Assembly: GCA_000999175.1 (NCBI GenBank)
Contig: LCJJ01000019.1
Coordinates: forward strand, 1-7,547
DNA: 7,547 nt
Reading direction: 5' to 3'
From: Parcubacteria group bacterium GW2011_GWB1_44_7
Lineage (GTDB): Bacteria; Patescibacteria; Paceibacteria; UBA9973; DSPV01
Each line of letters opens with the position of its first letter. Position 1 is the first letter of the stretch. Of the stretch, positions 1-5,485 are shown piece by piece. The notes beneath the pieces are model-generated. The model made no database searches, was not told where the DNA came from, and saw only the letters and a program-made list of their open reading frames with translations. The translations under genes were made by a program, and so were the position numbers.

Positions 1-1
1 G

Positions 2-265
2 TTGTTTGTTCCGTTCGCCTCAATAGCTGTTTTTCTTCCGGCATTTACTTATTTTTTTGGGACAGCCGGCATTATTTATGAATTTGTCTTGACCTCGGCT
101 CTTTTTACGTTGGAAAGATACAGGGTTTTGAGAAAGTTATTGCCGGATTTTCATCCCTCTCTGAAAGATTTCTTTTCGCTTGACGATATGGACAGATATT
201 TTATAAAAATGATAATCCGAATGATTTTGAATAATGTCCGAATACTCCGAATTAAATCTGAATAG
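2..265 (+). CDS. C-terminal part of an unidentified membrane protein (5' end outside window)
   Basis: The reading frame is open to the left edge, so this is the 3' end of a longer gene; the TTG at position 2 is probably an internal Leu codon, not a start. The visible 87 residues begin with about 35 hydrophobic residues (rich in Phe, Ala, Leu, Ile) that could form one or two membrane segments. A charged stretch follows (RYRVLRKLLPDF), and the tail is basic and repetitive (IIRMILNN, then VRILRIKSE). The tail is encoded by repeated TCCGAAT units and overlaps the left arm of the inverted repeat around the next gene, so the native C-terminus may have been altered there. It stops at TAG, 8 nt before the next ATG. 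I do not recognise the family. The surface-sugar context would suit a glycan assembly or membrane-bound transferase protein, but that is only context. Confidence 0.55.
   Translation: MFVPFASIAVFLPAFTYFFGTAGIIYEFVLTSALFTLERYRVLRKLLPDFHPSLKDFFSLDDMDRYFIKMIIRMILNNVRILRIKSE
233..254 (+). repeat. Left arm of imperfect inverted repeat flanking the GxxExxY gene
   Basis: Positions 233-254 pair with 696-675 at 19 of 22 positions. The core AATACTCCGAAT (241-252) is a perfect 12-nt match to the reverse complement of 677-688. The arm lies in the last codons of the upstream membrane-protein frame. Seen directly in the sequence; its function is unknown. Confidence 0.6.
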
Positions 266-273
266 AATCAATT

Positions 274-690
274 ATGGAGATAAAAAATAAGAATTTATTA
301 TATCCGAAATTGTCCTATGTTTTAAACGGCATTTTCTTTAAGGCGCATAATGACCTTGGACGATTTCGGAATGAAAAACAGTATGCCGATGCAATAGAAA
401 GGTTGCTTCAGGATAAAAAGATTGAATATGTTAGAGAATATCACTTATCGAAATCTTTTGATGGCGAAGCTAAAAATCGCAATATTGTTGATTTTTTGGT
501 GGAAAGTAAAATTATTTTAGAGATTAAGGCAAAGACAATGGTCAGTAGAGAGGACTATTACCAGTTAAGAAGATATTTATCATCAACCAATTGTGAGTTG
601 GGGATAATTGTGAATTTTAGACGGCGCCAATTAGTTCCGAAGAGAGTATTAAACACCTCTTTGTTTAAAAGGGATTATTCGGAGTATTAG
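274..690 (+). CDS. GxxExxY family protein (PD-(D/E)XK nuclease-like, PDDEXK_3)
   Basis: A 138-aa protein, the usual length for the GxxExxY family, whose molecular function is not established; the fold is related to PD-(D/E)XK nucleases. Signature GRFRNEKQY occupies residues 29-37 with the key E34 and Y37; the motif's first Gly is replaced by Phe, as I recall from CPR members. The nuclease-like core is visible: D73 in IVDFLVE, E83-x-K85 in ILEIKAK, Q97 in YYQLRRYL, and the family's LGIIVNF-type strand near residues 109-115. The predicted acidic and Lys residues are all present, so the protein is not obviously inactivated. The ATG at 274 has no Shine-Dalgarno site upstream. The gene sits 8 nt after the membrane-protein stop and 30 nt before the next gene, bracketed by an inverted repeat. 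It has no evident link to sugar metabolism and looks like a passenger gene. Confidence 0.9.
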   Translation: MEIKNKNLLYPKLSYVLNGIFFKAHNDLGRFRNEKQYADAIERLLQDKKIEYVREYHLSKSFDGEAKNRNIVDFLVESKIILEIKAKTMVSREDYYQLRRYLSSTNCELGIIVNFRRRQLVPKRVLNTSLFKRDYSEY

Positions 691-696
691 GATATT
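675..696 (-). repeat. Right arm of imperfect inverted repeat flanking the GxxExxY gene
   Basis: Reverse-complement partner of 233-254, with 19 of 22 positions matching. It covers the last codons and stop of the GxxExxY gene. A second copy of its inner 10-mer ATTATTCGGA (674-683) follows as a direct repeat at 702-711, inside the spacer before the next gene. Confidence 0.6.
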
Positions 697-720
697 TTAT
701 TATTATTCGGATTATTATTT

Positions 721-2079
721 ATGCGTACCATTTTTATTCCAATTTACGACGGGATGATTTCCAAGAACATTTTACGAACGGATGTTTTTGAGATTTTAAG
801 GAAGCGCGATGATTTAAGAATAGTTTTAATCGTTGATCCGTCAAAAAAAGAAACTTATCAGAAAGAATTCAACGGACCGAGAATCGCGATTGAATCGCCC
901 ATAAAATTTCAGCACAAAGGCTTTGAAAGAGCCTGGGTGCGTTTTCTGGCGCAGATACCAAGAACCCAAACTATAAAACTTTTAATAACCGGCAGCCCGC
1001 TCTCGCCTAAAAAAAGTTTTCTTAAAAAATTTGGGTTAACTTTAGTTTCGTTTATTTTTGACCATAAAATCTGCCGCGTAATTTTAAGGAAAATTGACCG
1101 CTTGGTTTTTAGCGGTTGGCAGTTGGCGCCACTTTTTGAAAAATACAAACCCGCTCTAGTTTTTGCGCCCAATGTTTTTGCCGTGCCTGATGTTTGGGCA
1201 TTGAAGCAGGCGCAAAAAAGGGGAATAAAAAATATCGGAATGATAAAAAGTTGGGATAATCCGACATCCAAAGGATTGTTTAGAGTTCATCCGGATAAAT
1301 TGATAGTCCATAATCACATTTTAGAAAACGAAACGGCAGGAATAGACGACTATCCCAAAGAAAGGATTTTTACGTCGGGCATACCGCAGTACGATATCTA
1401 TTTTAGAAGTTTTAGTTTGCAAAAACGGGAGAATTTTTGGAAAAAATACGGCATTGATCCGAACAAAAAAATCATTCTTTATTTGGAGCCAGGACTTATA
1501 TTGGCGCCGCACGGAGAAGAAATATGGCAGATAATGAATGAATTTCTGGAGAAAAATAAGATAAAATTCCCTGCGGAAATTTTTGTCAGCATCCATCCGG
1601 CTTACTCCGCGAAAGAAGAAATTTTGAAGAAATTAAAGCATATAAAATTTGTTCGCTTGGGAGAATACGCGAATAGCGGCACCAAAAGCTGGGAATTTTC
1701 CAACGATGATATGTTAGAATTGATGTATGCCGTTAAATTCAGCGACTTGGTAATCAATATCGGTTCTACTATGAATATAGAAGCGGCCATTTTGGACAAG
1801 CCGATTATTAATATTGCATTTGATGGGTTTAAAAAGCAGGATTATGGCAAGTCCGTTCGCCAATATTATGATTTCAATCATCTAAAGAATATTATAAAAA
1901 CCGGCGGAGTGAAAGTTGCCCGTAGCCAAGAAGAATTATTAGAGCAGATTAATAAACTTTTGATAGACCCTTCTATCGGAAGAGAAGGTAGAAAAAGAAT
2001 AACTCAAGAACAATGCGTTTTTACCGACGGCGAATCGGGCAAAAGACTGGGAGAGTATATTTTAGAAGTTTTGAAGTAG
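721..2079 (+). CDS. GT-B-like surface-carbohydrate protein, possible glycosyltransferase
   Basis: A 452-aa cytosolic-looking protein without signal peptide or membrane segment. The N-terminal half (about 1-230) begins with a strand/loop MRTIFIPIYDG and contains a strongly patterned stretch KSWDNPTSKG (176-185), followed by PDKLIVHN and TSGIPQYD (218-225). The C-terminal half (about 245-452) starts with a Rossmann-type strand IILYLEPG (251-258), then carries SIHP (290-293) and INIGSTMNIEAAILDKPIIN (345-364). This two-lobed pattern with a late Gly-Ser-Thr/Glu loop is typical of GT-B enzymes such as 2-epimerases, CDP-glycerol glycerophosphotransferase-like proteins and some bacterial sialyltransferases. 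The role is probably in building a surface glycan; donor and acceptor are unknown. The ATG is preceded by an AT-rich 30-nt spacer without a clear Shine-Dalgarno site. GT-B-like architecture is reasonably secure, specific function is not. Confidence 0.7.
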   Translation: MRTIFIPIYDGMISKNILRTDVFEILRKRDDLRIVLIVDPSKKETYQKEFNGPRIAIESPIKFQHKGFERAWVRFLAQIPRTQTIKLLITGSPLSPKKSFLKKFGLTLVSFIFDHKICRVILRKIDRLVFSGWQLAPLFEKYKPALVFAPNVFAVPDVWALKQAQKRGIKNIGMIKSWDNPTSKGLFRVHPDKLIVHNHILENETAGIDDYPKERIFTSGIPQYDIYFRSFSLQKRENFWKKYGIDPNKKIILYLEPGLILAPHGEEIWQIMNEFLEKNKIKFPAEIFVSIHPAYSAKEEILKKLKHIKFVRLGEYANSGTKSWEFSNDDMLELMYAVKFSDLVINIGSTMNIEAAILDKPIINIAFDGFKKQDYGKSVRQYYDFNHLKNIIKTGGVKVARSQEELLEQINKLLIDPSIGREGRKRITQEQCVFTDGESGKRLGEYILEVLK

Positions 2080-2106
2080 ATAGGATTAAAGAAAAACTTG
2101 CGTAAT

Positions 2107-2136
2107 TTGTCAGGGCGTTGTATATTGAAAAATAAT
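2107..2136 (+). promoter_or_regulatory. Candidate sigma70-type promoter of the radical SAM gene
   Basis: TTGTCA (2107-2112, 5 of 6 to consensus), an 18-nt spacer, then AATAAT (2131-2136, 5 of 6). Transcription would start near 2143, giving a leader of roughly 19 nt that just accommodates the Shine-Dalgarno site. An overlapping alternative is TTGCGT (2098-2103), 17 nt, TATATT (2121-2126). Motif-based only. Confidence 0.45.
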
Positions 2137-2148
2137 TTTAGCACTTTG

Positions 2149-2155
2149 AAAGGGG
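2149..2155 (+). promoter_or_regulatory. Strong Shine-Dalgarno site of the radical SAM gene
   Basis: AAAGGGG lies 6 nt before the ATG at 2162 and fixes that start. It is the only strong Shine-Dalgarno site before any start codon in the window, so this gene is translated in a different way from its neighbours or is more highly expressed. Confidence 0.7.
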
Positions 2156-2161
2156 TAATAA

Positions 2162-3583
2162 ATGAAAATTACGCTTATTGCGCCGCCGTGGATTTTTAAG
2201 GAAGAAGTGGAATTTGTTTCCCAGAATTTGGGGCTCGGTTACCTGGCTTCATATTTGGAAACACGTGGGCACGATGTCGCTATTATAGACGCGCTTATTG
2301 AGGGGCTTGATATATCTTTTCTTCTTCATACCAAATACGCCGATATTTTGAGGTGGGGTTTGGCGGATGAAGAAATCGTCAGGCGTATTCCGCCGGATTC
2401 GGATATTATCGGTATTACCGCGCCCTTTACGGATTCGCGGTTTATCGTGAATCCGCTTTCTAAAGCGATTAAGAAAACATTTTCCAAAACTACTTTGATA
2501 ATGGGTGGTGTTTATCCGTCCACATTGCCGGAAGAAGCATTGAGATTATCCGCAGCGGATGTGGTAGTTTTGGGCGAGGGAGAGAGATCGCTTTGCGAAC
2601 TTATTGAAGGGAAAGACTGGGATAAAATAAAAGGCATTGCATTTTGGCAGAATGGCGAGATTGTAAAAACTGGCATTGGTAGGGCGGTTAAAGATATAGA
2701 AAATGAAATACCGATGCCGTCGTATGATTTAAGACCCATGCAGAAGTATGTTGGATGGTCGCCGCGCGGCGATAGAGAAGATAGAACTTTATCTGTCGTC
2801 AGTTCGCGCGGATGCCCATTTAAGTGCCGGTTTTGTTCCATTTATAACGTTTACGGGCACAAATGGAGAGCTTTTTCAGCTAAAAGAATAATCAGGGAAA
2901 TCAAAATTGCGATTGAAAGATTTGGAGTCAATCACATTGAGTTTGAAGACGATAATCTGACCTTGGAAAAAGACCGCGCTATGGAGATTTTTGAAGGGAT
3001 AAAAAATTTGAATGGTAGAAATGGAGAAAAAATCATCTGGTCTGCGCCAAACGGCGTGATGATAAATTCTTTGGACAGAGAATTAATTTTTAAGATGAAG
3101 GATTCCGGAGCTGAATTGATTTATCTTCCGGTTGAAAGCGGTGACGAAAAAATTTTGGAACTTATGAACAAGTGCCACTATAAAGCGCATCTTCAGAAAA
3201 CACTTGAGGTTGTCAGTTGTTGCAGGGAAGCGAACCTTAAAGTTAGCGCTTTCATCATAGTGGGTTATCCGGGAGAAGATAAAGAATCTTTTGGCAAAAC
3301 TTTAGATTTTTGTAAAAAACTCGTGGATGCAGGGGCTAGCGCGGTAACGCCGTTGGTGGCTACGCCTTATCCGAATACGGATTTGTACCGTGAATGCGAG
3401 AAAAATGGCTGGCTGGTTCACTCCGATATGGAGAATGTGTTGGTCTATCAAAGATATTCCCGTTTTTTGCCGGAATTCGTGCACATTAATACTCCGTGGT
3501 GTTCAAAAGAGGAAGCTTTTGAAAGGCATCAATTGATGATGCGAATGTTTCCGACAAAGCATAACGTGCGGAAAAATAAGTAA
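2162..3583 (+). CDS. B12-binding-domain radical SAM enzyme
   Basis: A 473-aa enzyme of the B12-binding-domain radical SAM superfamily, which uses a [4Fe-4S] cluster and S-adenosylmethionine for radical chemistry, often methylation or ring rearrangement. The N-terminal Rossmann-like cobalamin domain covers about residues 1-150, with GLGYLASYLETRGHDV (24-39), SDIIGITAPF (80-89), GGVYPSTLPEEA (115-126) and VVLGEGE (135-141). No DxHxxG motif is visible, so any cobalamin would bind without the classic His ligand. The radical SAM core (about 208-410) has the cluster motif C218-x3-C222-x2-C225, FEDDN (261-265), VESGDE (324-329) and GYPGED (368-373). The C-terminal 60 residues are a short tail, as in BchE/HpnR-like enzymes. 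It is probably monocistronic: own promoter candidate, strong ribosome site, terminator after it. The substrate is unknown; sugar- or lipid-modifying roles would fit the surface-glycan context. Confidence 0.88.
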   Translation: MKITLIAPPWIFKEEVEFVSQNLGLGYLASYLETRGHDVAIIDALIEGLDISFLLHTKYADILRWGLADEEIVRRIPPDSDIIGITAPFTDSRFIVNPLSKAIKKTFSKTTLIMGGVYPSTLPEEALRLSAADVVVLGEGERSLCELIEGKDWDKIKGIAFWQNGEIVKTGIGRAVKDIENEIPMPSYDLRPMQKYVGWSPRGDREDRTLSVVSSRGCPFKCRFCSIYNVYGHKWRAFSAKRIIREIKIAIERFGVNHIEFEDDNLTLEKDRAMEIFEGIKNLNGRNGEKIIWSAPNGVMINSLDRELIFKMKDSGAELIYLPVESGDEKILELMNKCHYKAHLQKTLEVVSCCREANLKVSAFIIVGYPGEDKESFGKTLDFCKKLVDAGASAVTPLVATPYPNTDLYRECEKNGWLVHSDMENVLVYQRYSRFLPEFVHINTPWCSKEEAFERHQLMMRMFPTKHNVRKNK

Positions 3584-3599
3584 AATTATAAATCAGCGG

Positions 3600-3632
3600 C
3601 AGCGTTGGTTCATTGACTGGCGCTGTTTTTTT
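3600..3632 (+). terminator. Rho-independent terminator after the radical SAM gene
   Basis: CAGCG (3600-3604) pairs with CGCTG (3621-3625). The stem continues inward by six pairs including G-U wobbles (3605-3610 with 3615-3620), closing on the tetraloop CATT (3611-3614). Seven Ts follow immediately (3626-3632). It ends transcription 17-49 nt beyond the radical SAM stop, and its 3' arm also carries the -35 of the next promoter candidate. Confidence 0.75.
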
Positions 3633-3641
3633 ATTTAAAGT
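3613..3641 (+). promoter_or_regulatory. Candidate promoter of the neuB-type gene, overlapping the terminator
   Basis: TTGACT (3613-3618, 5 of 6 to consensus) lies in the loop and 3' arm of the terminator hairpin. A 17-nt spacer holding the terminator T-run separates it from TAAAGT (3636-3641). Only 9 nt separate the -10 from the ATG at 3651, so the mRNA would be leaderless or nearly so, consistent with no Shine-Dalgarno site. The same arrangement recurs before the neuA-type gene with 21 of 29 positions identical. Confidence 0.5.
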
Positions 3642-3650
3642 TTTAAATAC

Positions 3651-4679
3651 ATGATAAAGATCGGTCATATCAAGATAAGCGAAAAAAGTCCCACGGTTAT
3701 TATTGCCGAAGTCGCCTGCGAGCATCGCGGCAGTTTGTCTGCGGCCAAACGCTTGATAAGGGCCGTTAAAGAGGCCGGAGCGGATATAGTTAAATTTCAA
3801 TTGCATGTTCCGAAAGAAGAAATGGTTCCCGGAAAAATAAAATTTTGGGCGGGACCGATGGACGAAGTTTTAAAAGAAGTGAATTTTGATAAAGCAGAGG
3901 AACATAAGGTATTGAAAAATTATTGCAAGAAAGTTGGCATTCAGTATCTTTGCACTCCTTTTTGCTCGGAGGCGGCCGACATTTTGGAAAAAGTTGGCGT
4001 GGATGGTTATAAAATCGGTTCAGGAGAATTAACAAATCTCCCGATGATAAGGCATATCGCGCAGAAGAAAAAACCAATGATAATTTCAACCGGGATGAGC
4101 GTGTTTAAAGAAATCGTCGATACCGTTCGGGTTTTAAAAGAAGAAAAAGCCGATTTTGTTTTGATGCATTGCGTTTCCGAATATCCGGCAAAGTACGAGC
4201 ATCTAAGCCTTGGTTTGATTCCTTTTTTTAAGAAAAAATTTAATGTGATGGTCGGCTATTCTGACCATACGACTGAAATTTATCCGGCGGTCGCTGCCGT
4301 TGTTTTGGGAGCGAAAGTAATTGAAAAACATTTTACCCTAAAAGATTTGCGAGGCCCGGACAGCTTTTTTTCTTTATACCCAACACAATTTAGACAAATG
4401 GTTAATGCGATTAGGAATATTGAAAAAGCGCTGGGAAAAGAGAAAAGAGTTTCAAAAGAAGAGCAGATTGTGAGGAATTGGGCTTCTCATAGCGTTGTGG
4501 CGGGAAGGGACATAAAGAAAGGGGATAAGCTGACGCTTCAAAATTTAATGCCCAAAAGGCCCGGGAGCGGGATTCCGGCTAAATTTTTGGACAAAAAATA
4601 TTCTTCAAAACTTCTCGGCAAAAAGGCCAAAAGAAATTTGCCGAAAGACACAATTTTGAAGTGGAGCGACGCAAAATAA
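3651..4679 (+). CDS. neuB: NeuB-family sialic/nonulosonic acid synthase
   Basis: A cytosolic synthase that condenses a ManNAc-type sugar with phosphoenolpyruvate to give a nine-carbon nonulosonic acid. Its 342 aa match the family length. A TIM-barrel domain (about 1-270) is followed by a C-terminal SAF/antifreeze-like domain (about 275-342). Visible signatures are AEVACEHRGS (19-28), AGADIVKFQ (42-50), KIGSGE (121-126), ISTGMS (145-150) and CVSEYPA (174-180). The two metal-binding histidines expected from the meningococcal enzyme are in SDHT (H206) and EKHFT (H227). KRPGSGI (302-308) carries the SAF-domain arginine (R303). Two positions differ from the common pattern: EHRG where many members have NHNG, and GPDS where many have GPDH. 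The substrate (ManNAc, or the 2,4-diacetamido-6-deoxy sugar of legionaminate) cannot be told. The ATG lies right after a terminator/promoter unit and has no Shine-Dalgarno site. Confidence 0.92.
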   Translation: MIKIGHIKISEKSPTVIIAEVACEHRGSLSAAKRLIRAVKEAGADIVKFQLHVPKEEMVPGKIKFWAGPMDEVLKEVNFDKAEEHKVLKNYCKKVGIQYLCTPFCSEAADILEKVGVDGYKIGSGELTNLPMIRHIAQKKKPMIISTGMSVFKEIVDTVRVLKEEKADFVLMHCVSEYPAKYEHLSLGLIPFFKKKFNVMVGYSDHTTEIYPAVAAVVLGAKVIEKHFTLKDLRGPDSFFSLYPTQFRQMVNAIRNIEKALGKEKRVSKEEQIVRNWASHSVVAGRDIKKGDKLTLQNLMPKRPGSGIPAKFLDKKYSSKLLGKKAKRNLPKDTILKWSDAK

Positions 4680-4701
4680 TTTAACGATAAAATGATTTTT
4701 A

Positions 4702-4727
4702 GCTTATCTTGACTAAAGCCGTTTTTT
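4702..4727 (+). terminator. Weak terminator-like hairpin between neuB and neuA
   Basis: GCTTA (4702-4706) can pair with TAAAGC (4714-4719) with one bulged A, and a six-T run follows at 4722-4727 after CG. The stem is short and weak, so termination would be partial at best. The hairpin encloses the -35 of the following promoter candidate, mirroring the stronger unit before neuB. Confidence 0.3.
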
Positions 4728-4737
4728 AATTTACTTT
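4709..4737 (+). promoter_or_regulatory. Candidate leaderless promoter of the neuA-type gene
   Basis: TTGACT (4709-4714), a 17-nt spacer with a T-run, then TACTTT (4732-4737). The last base of the -10 is 7 nt before the A of the ATG at 4744, exactly where transcription would start, so the mRNA would be leaderless. No Shine-Dalgarno site is present. It is a second copy of the element at 3613-3641. Confidence 0.5.
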
Positions 4738-4743
4738 TATATT

Positions 4744-5475
4744 ATGAATCATTCGCCAACTATCTGCATCATTCCCGCTCGTGGCGGCTCAAAGCGGCTG
4801 CCCGGCAAGAATATTAAGGATTTTTTGGGCAAGCCGCTTTTAGCATGGACGATTGAGACTGCTAAAGCCAGCGGAGTTTTTGACAGGATAATTTTAATGA
4901 CTGACGACGAGAAGATAGCCGAAGTCGGCAAAAGATATGGCGCGGAAGTTCCTTTTATGGAGCCGGAAGAATTTGCGCAAGATAATGTCTATGTAGCCGA
5001 ACCGCTTAAATACACCTTGAAGCGTTTGAAAGAAGAAGAAAATTTTTCTCCTGATTTTTTTGTTCTTTTGGAGCCGAGCTGCCCCGGCCGCTTGTCAAAG
5101 CACATTAAAGAAGTTGTGGAAATTTTCAAAGACAGCGATGCCGATTCCATCGCGGCTGTCAGCGAAATTCCGGCGCGTTTTAATTCGGCCAAGTCTTTGA
5201 AAATTTTCGGAGAGAACGAACTCCGGCATTTTTCCGGAACTTTAATTAAAGATTTGACTCACCAGAATCAAAAAATTGAAAAACTTTATTACATCAACTC
5301 CGCCATTTACGCTTTTAAAACGAAAAATTTGTTTGAAGAAAATAATAGCCTTTGGGGCAAAAAGGTTATCGCTTATATGATGGACCCTAAATACGCTTTG
5401 GATATTGATACTTTTGAAGACTGGGAGAATGCCGAGATAAAGACGAAAAAACTTCTGGAAGAAAAAGAGAGTTAA
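4744..5475 (+). CDS. neuA: NeuA-family CMP-nonulosonate (CMP-sialate) cytidylyltransferase
   Basis: A cytosolic nucleotidyltransferase that activates the NeuB product with CTP to the CMP-sugar donor. Its 243 aa are close to the length of single-domain bacterial enzymes. The nucleotide-binding N-terminus is clear: IIPARGGSKRLPGKN (9-23) then LGKPLLAWTIETA (28-40). LLEPSCPGR (108-116) occupies the place of the family's LLQPTSPLR and is unusually diverged. INSAIYAF (184-191) is the typical late strand. DIDTFEDWENAE (220-231) contains D220 and D222, the expected metal-binding acidic pair. The gene follows neuB by 64 nt, has its own promoter candidate and no Shine-Dalgarno site, and ends 10 nt before the 2-epimerase gene, with which it is probably co-transcribed. 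Related CMP-Kdo or CMP-pseudaminate/legionaminate enzymes are alternatives; the NeuB/NeuC neighbours favour a sialate or legionaminate type. Confidence 0.9.
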   Translation: MNHSPTICIIPARGGSKRLPGKNIKDFLGKPLLAWTIETAKASGVFDRIILMTDDEKIAEVGKRYGAEVPFMEPEEFAQDNVYVAEPLKYTLKRLKEEENFSPDFFVLLEPSCPGRLSKHIKEVVEIFKDSDADSIAAVSEIPARFNSAKSLKIFGENELRHFSGTLIKDLTHQNQKIEKLYYINSAIYAFKTKNLFEENNSLWGKKVIAYMMDPKYALDIDTFEDWENAEIKTKKLLEEKES

Positions 5476-5485
5476 ATTATAAAAT

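Noticed and set aside
225..704. Target-site duplication outside the inverted repeat
   Set aside because: No matching short direct repeat was found next to the two arms; AT-rich similarity is uninformative, so insertion remains unproven.
661..706. Possible promoter before the GT-B-like gene (TTGTTT with TATTAG at 685-690, or TATTAT at 701-706)
   Set aside because: The -35 matches are poor and the region is simply AT-rich; read-through from upstream is equally likely.
909..1271. 120-aa open frame on the - strand inside the GT-B-like gene
   Set aside because: Composition is shadow-like, no motif is seen, and it lies wholly within a convincing + strand gene. The same applies to the other - strand frames across the window.
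5478..5483. TATAAA just before the neuC start as a -10 box
   Set aside because: Only 2 nt separate it from the ATG, and no -35 was recognised upstream in the neuA coding sequence; the 10-nt gap fits a simple operon junction.
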